Below are positions 53,971-64,000 of a DNA stretch of 64,000 bases, one piece after another. The notes under the pieces were generated by a model. It ran no database searches. It was not told the origin of the DNA and worked only from the letters and a program-made list of their open reading frames with translations. Each line of letters starts with the position of its first letter. Position 1 is the stretch's first letter. Both the position numbers and the translations under genes were made by a program. Location: contig CAJQUW010000533.1 in the NCBI GenBank assembly GCA_907163375.1, positions 372,001 to 436,000 of the forward strand, read 5' to 3'. The stretch is from Prostheceraeus crozeri. Its lineage: Eukaryota; Platyhelminthes; Polycladida; Euryleptidae.

Positions 53971-54999
53971 CCAGTCGATCCATCTGCCAATGTCCAACAT
54001 TTGGACATCTTTCCAGACTCCCACACTCTTGCGACCACTTTCCATAAGCACTATGCTTATTTCTTACTGCATATCGTAGTAAGTTTCTTTGTAGCCTGTA
54101 CACCGCAAGTAAATAGTACAGTAGACTGCATGCGAAGATAGAGCAAATTAACTGCAAATATTGTGTAGACTTCCACGGGGCAGGAAAAATATCGCTCCTT
54201 TAAATTAAGGACGATTTTGATTTTTTTGCGAAGTAAAATTCACTGAAAGTGAAGAGCCTTTAGACTGACCATGGAGACGAAGCGCATCGAGTAATTGACT
54301 TGAAAGAGCGATATTTTACTTACCTCCTGGAAAGTTGCATAATGAATAACCTAACGCATAAGACAACGATAGATCTAATTGCAAGTATAATGTCCTAAAT
54401 TGAGCTCAATGTATTTCAACTGTATGGTACAGTTGAAATGCATGGTTCGATTTTCAATATCTTAGTTGTAATCAACTCTCAGCACTTTATATTTTATCTA
54501 CAAAGAAATCATCGTAGCTGTATAATCGAGACAGTACTATTACAAAAGCTGTTTAAAATGTTAGAATATATACTTTGACACCTTGATGAATGGTTTCTTT
54601 GAAACGAGTTGGAAAAATCAAATTTTGAATTGTCTAACTATTATTTATTGATCTCCAACAATTCTTTGTCCAACATGTTGATCTCAAGTGAAGAAAGAAG
54701 AATTGCATGTAAGTACAGCATATAAATCACAGTTGAAAGAGATGTCTTTGCAATGACACTCACCGTCGCAAGAAATAGAAAGAAGGGTGCAGCAGAGCGT
54801 AGTCGGCATGGTCACCCAAGATTTATCGCTCCAACTGATTACTACTCATTATTTTAAATGTTGGACACCATTAAATGCTGTATTCCTTTTCACTTAATAA
54901 TGGTTTTGGTATATTGTCCAAATGAGCTGTAAAATATCAGTAACTAACAAGAAGACATTTCAAAACCTGATTATTCTAACTTAAGGAGGCTATCAGAAA

Positions 55000-55790
55000 A
55001 AGGATGTAAGCAAAATAAACTCAACAATGTTACAATTAGTAGTAATATGTTTATTGATGAAATGGTAAGCAGTCTTTACAAAATCGTTATTACTGATATG
55101 ACAAAAGGTAAGAAAAAGAAAAACTGAAAGCAATTCAAAAGTCAACGTTGCGCTGATGTTTGCACAGTTGCTTGCACAAAGACACACAGAAAGGCAAGAA
55201 GGATGCTTGTCGTGTTCCAGTCCGAGAAATAGGTACTTGGTATTTGCCCGAATAAGACAGGACTTTTGGTCGGAGGTCGTATAGTGGATTACGATGGTCT
55301 GATATTCCGTGGAACAGTTTCAATGCTGAAGCTTGACGGCGGGATTCGAGAGGGATGAATTTTGCACAGTTGCAAATTGCAATGAGGCCCACAAATAATT
55401 CGATGTGATCTTCGTCGAATTTTTTCTAACTTTTCAGCACCTTTCTTGTTTATCCCGATGATGAGGGTGGAGATGATGAAGATGGACAAGACTGTGGCGT
55501 TGTATAATTGCACAAGATCATCGACTTTCAAAAATCGTTTTAGGCGCTTAATGACATACAGGCGTTGATAAGCTATTTTGCAAACATTTTGAATGTGACT
55601 GTCCCAAGTGAACTTCTCGTTATAAAGAACACCAAGAATACACAGTTGTTGACAAAAGTTAACATTTGTAGGAGTGGTGATAGCATAACTTGGTTTCACT
55701 ATCTTCATCATTTTCGTCTTTTGCTCATTGCAATCGATTAGAGTTGCACCAAGCTTGCACGTGCTCCATTTCTTCATTGATTAATATCTC
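55000..55790 (-). mobile_element. CR1-like LINE fragment nested in the hAT element
   Basis: The frame 55289-55777 reads LCILGVLYNEKFTWDSHIQN, CKIAYQRLYVIKRLKRFLKV, then AEKLEKIRRRSHRIICGPHC, the RT thumb and C-terminal region of the CR1 group, close in pattern to the LINE at 44375-48300. The last part is shifted to 55135-55392. The 5' part including the catalytic motif is missing. Confidence 0.75.
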
Positions 55791-56419
55791 AATGTTGGAA
55801 CTACTAGAAAAAGGAATTCCGTATACAACTTAGATAACTTAAATAAATTAGAAGATTTTCAACGACTTAATAATTATCCATACCGGAGAGGGACGATTCG
55901 GTCTCCCGATTTTTTGATGTGATCCTCGTAAAACTAAGTCGCCCGATCTGCAATTTTGTGACCTAAAGTTTAGCGTATTTTCAAATTTTTCACTGAAATC
56001 ATTAAGTTCGGCAAAATTTCGGCTTTAAAAAAATCTGCCGAAATTGGTGAGAAATTAAAGCATCTCATAATGGCTTCGTGCAATTCCGTAGACGATTAGT
56101 ACATCTATGGGGCGAAGCGATGATTGGGAATCCGATTCAAAAGATATGTGAATAAATAATGTGTCGATGGTCAGATGTTCAGCACATCATCGATCACAAA
56201 GACCTTCCTGCTAAGTTCATATCCACAAGCATAATCTAGACAGGCATTCAATGCATATTGTCAAGAGTGAGAGATCCACAGAAGAGAAAAAAAGTAAGGA
56301 TGTTTTGTTCATCAATCGAGTTATATACATGCATGTACTAGGAACCATTTTTTAAAATAACTTTTCAAATATTTCGCTTTTTTGATTTTTTGATCTTTTT
56401 TTAGTTTTTTCTAAAAATG

Positions 56420-56490
56420 ACTCGCTCAACCGCTCGCTCGCTCATCCGCTCATCAAAAACTTGAAAAAATACCGCTCGCTCGCTTAGCTC
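56420..56490. repeat. right subterminal CGCTCGCT repeats of the hAT element
   Basis: Clustered CGCTCGCTCGCT and GCTCATCCGCTCAT words mirror those at the left end. Confidence 0.75.
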
Positions 56491-56512
56491 GCTCAAAAAC
56501 ACTGGTCACATT

Positions 56513-57645
56513 CGAAACTGATAAACTTATTGTGTATAATATTCTTTGAAACTAAAGCTAATTTTCTTAATTTCTTTTTAAAAAAATAGGACGGGTATGT
56601 TGGATTATTTAAATTGAATTTCTTCATTTCACTCATTCGGTAAAAAGCTATTATCTGATTTATAGTGTACAAAGTAATTGCGAGTACATCGAAAAGTAGG
56701 TCATCTACCGAATAAGCGTCGACATGATCCTCTTTATGGAAGTAAACAAAATAGAACGTATAACAGACATAAGTGCTCTTATAGCGAGTGAAATATGTGA
56801 TGGATAAGAAGGAAATCTACTCTACATTTGTAGAGAGTCGTTTGATGAGAATAACGACAGGAATATTTGAAAATTTACGGTGACCAGTAAGCTTTCCACA
56901 TTTCTACCTAACATTTTATCTCGTATCAAAAGGGGATGACATACCGATACTACTTATGACTCGTGGTAGTAACCCACATGTTAGAGGGTAATTTCCACAG
57001 AAGCTATTGAATATCCTCTTGCTATTCAACTTTGTAATCTTCTTGGATAGACATAAATCATGGTAAATTGAAAAAAATATATTGCGACATATATATAATC
57101 CACAGACATAATAATGATGAAGTCGATATTTTTTGTTTTGTGTTTGTCTCAGTTTTTATAGTGCCCAGTGCTGCTCACTTGTCTGCAGAATGTAAGCTTC
57201 AATCCAGTTAACGTTCCATACACTGAGCAAATTGCTCATGTACATTTATGCTGTGAAAATAAGTTTGTTTAATCAAAGTCTCAAAAACATATAGCCACGC
57301 TGTATTTTCTGCCATCGTGTAATTAACTGAAACACGATTTCGTATGATTTTTTATGTAAGAAGAACACGCATGTTGGTTGTACAGGGTTGCATGGATATT
57401 TGTACATATATGAAAGTTCACAAGGACATGTAACACGGTAGAATGTCCAAAACCTAGTGAATGTTGCGATACTGTGAGTACGAAAACTGAATGTTGCTCA
57501 TGTAGCCATCATGTTTGTTAACTTGCCCACGTGCAAGTAAGTATGCAAGCAGCAGAAATTCGTGTAGTTGAAATCGGCATGCTTGGCGAAGTCATCAATA
57601 GCGAAAATAGCGAGCTTTTCAAATGTCATTTCGTGGTTTCCAATA
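56513..57645. other. no gene seen
   Basis: AT-rich sequence between the hAT element and the second TIR element copy; no feature recognised. Confidence 0.45.
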
Positions 57646-58993
57646 GGTGAGGCGGGACTAATATGGGTAATTTGAGTTCTTCGGCATCAAGCTCAAGACC
57701 CATTGCTTCAATTTCAAATTTGATAGAGAACTGATCATCGTCACTGCTTATCCGTATGCGACAGCGCAGCTCATTTGAAGAAAACAAGCGTCACCCGCCC
57801 ACATGCACCAAGAAGATAACTAAAAAATGCAAAAATTTGATAGCTGAAGTAACGACAATGAAATCAGACGCTTTTTTGGCTAAGCATCTCATTCTGTGTA
57901 GATCGATTGTTCGAGGCTAAACGAAAGCTGTCTACTCATTGTAATTACATGCAGATTGACAATCTAGCTTCCGTTTGCGCCCACGATTGATAGTATCCGT
58001 GTAATGTGAGTCAGAGTAGAGTGCACATATATCCCCACTCTTAAAAAATCACTGGGGCAAAATGTGCAATGCATTTTTATTATCGCCATTATTATTTCTG
58101 GCATGCTTGTTTTCCAGAGAAATGCCCAGAATCTCAGAGATTTATAGAAAGACAAAAATAGAGCTATGAATCAATGCAAAAAGTTTTTGATAATTTTTTG
58201 GAAAGATATTAGATTCAAACAAAGCGTCAAGGCATGCAATTTGTCAGAAACAGATGGGCCTATTGTCAGCAACTTTAAGTTCTCACCATGAATACTGAAC
58301 TTACTTCTGAGATACGGCATCAGTCTATAAATCGCCCATACAGCCCTCGGAACGCGTCAGTTGGCTATGCTGATAAAAATTAATTATTATTCATCTTCAG
58401 GAATGAGTGCACCATGTGTTGTTTGCAAGCTTGTACATGTATGTTGTCGGTGGCGATCGACAATAAATCATTGATTATTTACTTTTACACCAAATGTTGT
58501 ATAAGAATTATACCGATGAGTCATGAGCCACGAATGAAATGACGTTACAATACACGTACGTTTGTTTGTGCTCAATTAATTGTAAAACCGAATAAAATAA
58601 TGACTCTTGACTTTTCAGATTTTGTTAATGAAACCTTGTTTATTACAATCAGTGTAGCCGATACGGTCACGATCCATTTCAATTTTCTGTCGATGAACCA
58701 ATCATGCATAGGAAACGATAAAACCGCTGGTAAAAATCATTTGATGTCAAAACATGCCAAGCACATGAAGCCCTAAGTCAGCGTCCATGTTACTCCGTGA
58801 GGGGGTCAAATGGGTATTTTGATACTTAATTGTTGCAATATCGCTTCTGATTTTTATTAATGATTCCTAGAACCTCCACCTTTTTTTTGGAGAGTTGTCT
58901 GATATGCTCCTCTTGCCTTGTGAGTTGTTCCTGGACGAAAATAATTAATTTTGTAAAAACCCTTAGGGTGCCCATATTAGTCCCGCCTCTCCC
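57646..58993. mobile_element. 1.35-kb TIR element, copy 2
   Basis: Starts GGTGAGGCGGGACTAATAT and ends in the inverted GGCGGGACTAATATGGG. It is collinear with 38884-40269 in the same orientation, at an estimated 75-85 percent identity by eye. No transposase is encoded. Clear target duplications were not found for either copy. Confidence 0.75.
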
Positions 58994-60135
58994 ACCCATT
59001 TCTCAAACTACTGATTTCCGGGATTTTCCTTTTCCTGACATCGAGCCCTATTACATTCTTGAAAATTTGTACAACTTTTGCTAATGATTGCTTAGTACAG
59101 GGTGCTTCAAAAAAAGTCATCCAATTTCATTCATTTACTGATAGGTATAAACCGGAATCGAAATAAGCTTCAAAATAACTGTAGAGTTTTACACATCACG
59201 ATATTGAGGGTTATGTGGTTCTTCATTCCTTGACATGGCACATGCTTTCAAAAATGTCAATTTTAGGGCTAATTTCATTCACAAAATTTAAATGTGTCCA
59301 ATGTGAGCTCATCTTAACACTCAGCAAACATCGTGAGGATAATCCAGCTCGCGCCATACGTCAGCGTTTCGTTTGTTACTGTCGTTATTGCCTCAGTAAT
59401 GCGAGGTCGTAATTCAGTCAAAATTTTAGGAAATTGATGAAATAGACCTTATCCATCACATTACCCCCCCCCCAAAAAAAAAACAAATTACAGGCTGGTG
59501 ATCTCAGTGACCGCTCATGTAATAGTCCTACCAAATCTTTAGGCCTATAGATCACTGAAGCAGCTCATAAAAAATCACTGAACATCACCATTGCAGTGCG
59601 GTATCACACCATCCTGTTGAAGGATGAAATTTTCTGAATTGGCCTGAAGCTGTCGGAAAGTCGTCAGTTTTGTAGAATTTGCCGGTGATCACGTCTTCCT
59701 CGAAGAAATTGGGTCCTTGCACCATTTCACATGCATGTAGAGGGATGCAGCTTGAAGTGGTGTACAACTCTGTACATCTCTGATCTGGTGGAATTTGAGC
59801 TCACATTAAAACTTCTGCATACACAGAATTAGATTCATCTGCGCGCGCTTCGGTTTCCTAGAAGGGAAGGGTTATATGTAACCTTAATATCGAAATGGCA
59901 CATTACTGAGTTAGACAACTTGCTCCTTCTCGAATGGATCATTCGTGTATCGCTTGCTATTGGAAATGGCAAACAATAAGCTGTCAGCAGAGGACACCAG
60001 AGCCAGCGACATATGCTTGCGTGCTGTGATATCACTTCGCACACACCAAAACACACATCGTCTAGCTAACATTCGATTCAGTGCATGCACTATACAGTCA
60101 GAAATGTCGAGGAGAGGATGTGAAAACATCAAGTG
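58994..60135. other. no gene seen; possible mariner-like end at 59097
   Basis: TACAGGGTGCTTCAAAAAAAG at 59096 looks like the terminal repeat of a mariner-type element after a TA target, but no second end or transposase is visible. A C-run and A-run meet at 59464-59484. The overlapping frames at 59835-60136 show no motif. Confidence 0.35.
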
Positions 60136-60139
60136 AAAT

Positions 60140-60365
60140 AATTTTTGTACGCCTGCTACTTTTTTTAATAATGATCGGAAGGGCCAACATTATGGAGAAA
60201 ACTTGTGCGCAATGATCTGAATTCTTCGAATCTGAAGGAATTTTAGCAATCGAAGCAATTTGTTGGCGACGCACAACTTTTTTTCCTATCTCTGTAAGGT
60301 ATTGGAAATTCCTTTTTGCCCACTTAATAGGTTCCTCGATGTGCCGGCGATTTCGAAATATAGCA
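60140..60365 (-). repeat. dispersed repeat, copy 2
   Basis: The minus strand matches 10696-10925. Here the shared reading is uninterrupted: IKWAKRNFQYLTEIGKKVVR, then DSKNSDHCAQVFSIMLALPI and IIKKSSRR, inside a 101-codon frame (60098-60403). The parent is an unrecognised, probably protein-coding, mobile or duplicated sequence. Confidence 0.65.
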
Positions 60366-60479
60366 ATTCTAGCAAATTCTAGCAAGCCGAAGCAGACAAG
60401 CAAAATATTTAATTCTGTGGGTGCATTTTTGTTGCAATAAATAAATTTTGGAAGCCATCATGATTACAGGAGATACAGA

Positions 60480-60800
60480 AGTCAAGACATACTGCTCATG
60501 GTGTCATTACATACGGCTGTGAGACCTGGGACCGTGGCATGAGGACTTCAAGATACACATCTTAAAGGAAAGAGTGCTTCGGAGAATCCGAGCCCCAGTG
60601 TTCCGCGCCAAGTAGACGACTGGCAGACTAGACGCAACCACTAACTCTGGTATATCACTGAAGTCGTCCTGTTAAGACATCGGTTACTTAAGACTAGAGA
60701 CTGCGATGAGCTAGAAGGAGGATGCAGAAATTCCGGTGATAGCACCCCAAAAGAGAATGGCTGGGGACATCGGCAGGTTTTCTTATTGAGGCTTGCCTAT
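60480..60800 (+). mobile_element. LINE 3' fragment
   Basis: The plus strand reads HGVITYGCETW and, after a frame change, EDFKIHILKERVLRRIRAPV, matching the C-terminal TYGCETW...FERKVLRRIYGPV segment of Jockey/RTE-like reverse transcriptases. Strongly decayed and truncated on both sides. Confidence 0.6.
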
Positions 60801-62265
60801 CCTTAGTATTGCATCACATTTGCTGGTCCAGTGCAGTCCATGCTCTCTTTGAACCCTGCCTATTTCGGTGAATCTTATAGTCAGGATAAAGTATGTAGAA
60901 AGTAATGATTTAACTTATAGAAAAGAAAAAAGTAACGTGCGTGAGCATCTAAATTAAATGATTATTCATTTGAACGTCGTTATATTTTCTGAATAGAAAC
61001 TATCCGACTAAATCTAGTTCATGAATGCTTAATCAGCCGGAAATTCGATCTGGTCGAATATCCGATGCAACCCCTTTTTTGGGAACATCTGTGTCGATCT
61101 ATCATTTGAACAATCTAACGTAAGTATTACGGAGTGCAGAAGTATTACTTTTCTGAGCTTAAAGGGCTTTCGATGTCATTTCATTTACTCGCGATGGAGA
61201 CTCCGAATAGTTAGTAGGATAAGCTACTAAGTGGCTGATCAGTTGGAAGCAAATGTAGACCGGAAATTTTGCATTGTATAAATATTACTCTTGCATTTGT
61301 ATTTAGAAAATTATCGAATGTATGCTGACCGTTTTGAAGAAATTGATTTTTTTAATTGCATTCACGATATCCATGTCATTTATGTTCTCCATCCTTGTCA
61401 TGCAGAGTACATACTTACTGGTAGGTCTGCTTGCTTAATTTGACAATAGAATTAAGATTAATTAAACTGTCACAGAAGACTAGTGATCAGTATTTAACGT
61501 ATTTTAATTACAAGCAAAACCAATTCAAAGCAAATTCAAGCAAAAACTATTCAACTCGTTGAATAGTCCACCTGCTGTTGTCAGAAATAAAATCCTCTTT
61601 CGCTTTTCGCATCTGCCATTGTACTCGCAATCCACAACTTTCTTTTATCAATGTGGTAAGTGTAGTCACTAAAATCGTTTGATAGTAACCTGTCGATGCT
61701 GCATTGTATTATTCATAATCCTATTTTTTTTGTCTCTATTATACCCCTCATCAGGTGTCATTTTATTATTCTATTGCTACATTGATCAACTGATTACTGA
61801 TATATTCTTTTTCGATATGATATTCTGCTCCTAGCACTGTTTTTTATAAAATAGGAAAAATTGTTTACCCATTCCAAAATGATGTAGTTGCTCGACTATT
61901 CACTCTTCAGTCGCCCTAATATTTGTCATACAAAATCCCAGTGTTAAGCGTTCACATTTCGTACCGAATAACGCATTAAAGGAGACTGTCACAGTATGTT
62001 TGTCATGCGCTGTGATGAGAGTTTAGTATATGAAAGTTGATTGGATGAATTACTCAGAAAACTGCACCTCCTCACGTCTTCTTAATTCCTCATCACAAGA
62101 AACAATGATTTTTAATGAAATATTGAAACAATTGCAAAGGCATATTTCAATTTAGCATATGATTTCAAGAACATAAAGCTTCTCTACAGTCACATCGCAC
62201 CCGATCATTTGTGGTCTCTCAGCAACCAGTAGCATGGTCATTCACTTGCAATCCTTGTGGATTTA
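60801..62265. other. no gene seen
   Basis: AT-rich intergenic sequence downstream of the C-type-lectin-like gene; no open frame or repeat recognised. Confidence 0.45.
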
Positions 62266-62267
62266 AA

Positions 62268-63059
62268 TTACTCAAGTCTGCATAGAGTTCTTCGAGGGTT
62301 TTTGCAAGGATCAGTTATCAGGTCACCATCATACCAGACATTAGTGCATCGATTGTTTCCAAATCGATTCCTAGCGAAATACAGTGTCAGTGGAGGATTA
62401 TAGCCGTTTTCTACTGATTCAGGACGTCCATGGATGAAATGATGACCAACCCAATAACCATTTCTGTATCTGTTTTCTACTGAATGATATACTTTGATAA
62501 ATTCCTTCACCAGCAAAACTTCTTCTTTGTTTCGAAAAGTAAGCAGTTGTCCACCAATCCACTCACATATCTTAGATGCGCGTATCCAAGGTGTTTGAAT
62601 TACTTCTATTTTAACGCACAGCTGAGGACTTAGCTGTCGCCATGGCCATTGACATTTAGACAAATAAGACAATCCTTTCGACGGGGTATGATCCTTTGAG
62701 TTTGTCAGCAACACACTCTTCCGTAATAGTTCGTATTGATCAAGCACTTGCTTGTTTTGACGAGCAACATGATCAATTCTGCTTATCAGTTTTCGATGTT
62801 GGCGATCGAACGATTCTTTCAGGTTTAGAAGAATTGTCTCAAAGTCAGCTGTTTTATTTTCATTCATCAAAAATAATCTAGCAAACTCTGGAGAAACGTT
62901 GACTGATGATTCTATGGCAAAAACATGACACAAAGTGATGATTGCAATACCTATTGCAATACCACCAAACATTGTGTGCAAATTTGAGGATGAACATTTG
63001 CGTTGCACTGTTTTAGTGAATATATATCTACAAACCAATTTAACCGGATGTTGACACAT
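62268..63059 (-). CDS. type II membrane protein with C-type-lectin-like domain
   Basis: The single open frame encodes up to 263 residues. A hydrophobic segment (about residues 31-49) serves as signal anchor, a heptad-like neck follows (about 68-115), and a C-type-lectin-like domain spans 136-262. Its six cysteines (136, 148, 165, 238, 252, 260) fit the long-form pattern, with C165-C260 and C238-C252 as core pairs, and the WIGG...YWVG and WYDGDL elements are present. The EPN/QPD calcium-sugar site is absent, so sugar binding of the classic kind is unlikely. Met30 (codon at 62972) is a likelier start than Met1. Expected role: cell-surface recognition or adhesion. Confidence 0.8.
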   Translation of the reverse strand: MCQHPVKLVCRYIFTKTVQRKCSSSNLHTMFGGIAIGIAIITLCHVFAIESSVNVSPEFARLFLMNENKTADFETILLNLKESFDRQHRKLISRIDHVARQNKQVLDQYELLRKSVLLTNSKDHTPSKGLSYLSKCQWPWRQLSPQLCVKIEVIQTPWIRASKICEWIGGQLLTFRNKEEVLLVKEFIKVYHSVENRYRNGYWVGHHFIHGRPESVENGYNPPLTLYFARNRFGNNRCTNVWYDGDLITDPCKNPRRTLCRLE

Positions 63060-63072
63060 GTGACGTGACTAC

Positions 63073-63088
63073 AGAACTTTTATTTATG
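63073..63088 (-). promoter_or_regulatory. TATA-like element of the lectin-like gene
   Basis: On the minus strand CATAAATAAAAG lies about 20-30 bases upstream of the first Met codon. A start site 30 bases downstream would fall at or after that ATG, which favours Met30 as the real initiator. Confidence 0.35.
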
Positions 63089-63099
63089 CTGATAACGTT

Positions 63100-64000
63100 A
63101 CGTGATACTTTGACACATCACTACCTATGAATTCCAAGAATTAGAGATTATTACTTGCAGTCTAAATCCAGTGGTGGGCGCGCATACAAAAAAGATATAT
63201 GGTACTGGCACATACGCATGTTTGTAAAAAAGGCATGCGCCGCATGCGTATGTTATAAGGATTGCAAAATACTCGTATTTGAAACCGATAATTATGGGAG
63301 TATCCGAAGACTATGATTATCTATTTTTAGGTGGTAACTATATACTATCAGGGATGAGAATTTTTGGGAGGGGGCAACATATCAGCCCGATGTATATCAG
63401 CCTGATGTATTCTTTATTTTTGTCTTTTTGGGGTTCCTTGAAAATATGAATTTCCGCTTGGGCCCTCGTTGCCCCATTGCATTTGTGCCAAGTACTTTAT
63501 TCAGTGATGCAACCTCGATTAGATTTTAATCGAGATCGAGTTCGGCTATTTTAATCGAAGTCAAGGTCGCGGTCGGCCTCGGTATAAGTTACATAATATT
63601 GATTGACTTTGGCACCAGTCACTTGCATGAAAAGAAGAGATATTTGTGCCTATCATGTTATAAATCACATTGTGTCAAGACTGAACACACAGAAAATCAG
63701 AATGTAATCAATTACAGTTTTAATTAGTTAATTACTACATCATGATATGCTTTATACTTATTCTTGAAAGCAAAATATGCTTTGTGCTAGCAATTGCAGA
63801 TAAAAAAAATGATACCGGAGTCTTCCACTTAACCCCTCCATTTACTATACCCGGGTATATTAACTCGCGCCAAACGTTCATTATGTCTTTGTAACATCCA
63901 ACAACTTCCTTGAAAATAACACTTCTCCAGATTTTTCAGAATCAAACACTCATCTTGGTATCTTATATGATCACATCGGAAGAAGATTAGGCGAAGGAAT
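63100..64000. other. no gene seen; possible hAT-type end at 63502
   Basis: CAGTGATGCAACCTCGATTAG at 63502 is followed by repeated ATCGAG/TCGAAG words, resembling the left end and subterminal repeats of a hAT element that would run beyond the window. No partner end is available. Confidence 0.3.

Larger units (their letters stand above)
52229..56504. mobile_element. 4.3-kb hAT element with perfect 8-bp target duplication
   Basis: The ends CAGTGTTTTTGAGCG and CGCTCAAAAACACTG are exact inverted repeats, flanked by identical octamers GTCACATT at 52221-52228 and 56505-56512. Just inside both ends lie many GCTCGCTC/CGCTCAT words (52250-52390 and 56420-56490), which look like clustered subterminal transposase sites. 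No hAT transposase is recognised inside; the interior instead holds a decayed retroelement relic (52960-53970) and a LINE fragment (55000-55790). The perfect duplication suggests a recent insertion of an element that already carried them. Confidence 0.92.

Noticed and set aside
1-64000. CRISPR arrays, tRNA and rRNA genes
   Set aside because: No regularly spaced repeats, no tRNA B-box with a matching acceptor stem and no rRNA-like stretch was found by eye.

Overview
The window reads as invertebrate metazoan genomic DNA: AT-rich, intron-bearing and crowded with transposons. The host genes I can name are the ribosomal protein gene RPL39 (plus strand; exons 2 and 3 at 33458-33561 and 36488-36536), an intact type II membrane C-type-lectin-like gene at its right end (62268-63059, minus) and one THAP zinc-finger exon fragment (36902-37009). 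No sequence feature fixes the phylum.

Bases 1 to about 8150 are the in-window part of a Polinton/Maverick element. Its genes are mostly open and packed head to tail on the minus strand: an upstream gene of unknown function with a TATA/CCAAT promoter, two small RING-like proteins, a DEDDh-exonuclease-like protein, a piece resembling the N-terminal region of Polinton polymerase, a basic core-like protein, the packaging ATPase, small unknowns, a cysteine-rich ORF overlapping the integrase start, a chromodomain integrase, a basic/hydrophobic minor virion protein, a major capsid candidate and the adenain-like protease. A convergent plus-strand gene at the left edge encodes a TBP-like half-fold. 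Right of it (8155-9540) lies a mosaic of duplicated segments with long G-runs.

From 9.5 to 24 kb the sequence is mainly decayed retroelements: CR1/L2-type LINE 3' ends (9.7, 12.5-13.7, 15.2, 21.2-22.2 kb), an RTE-type LINE (17.9-19.6 kb), an LTR-element tail with its 3' LTR (19.6-20.3 kb), an RT fragment at 23.4 kb, and a minus-strand pseudogene with a 39-bp tandem repeat (16.1-16.7 kb).

From 24.9 to 36.6 kb is the probable RPL39 locus. Protein length requires exon 1 to encode Met only; a candidate is the ATG at 24937 behind a pyrimidine tract. The introns carry a hAT element with 8-bp target-site repeats (32238-33306), a small GC-rich element and a fold-back structure (35.1-35.7 kb).

From 37 to 60 kb come clearly bounded DNA transposons: two piggyBac-type elements sharing one TTAA (37163-37354 and 37359-38405, the latter retaining the transposase C-terminal cysteine-rich domain), two copies of a 1.35-kb TIR element (38884-40269, 57646-58993), hAT elements at 41863-43452 and 52229-56504 (the latter with perfect 8-bp duplications and nested retroelements), and a nearly full-length but decayed CR1-type LINE (44.4-48.3 kb). 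The rest is AT-rich sequence in which I see no convincing gene.
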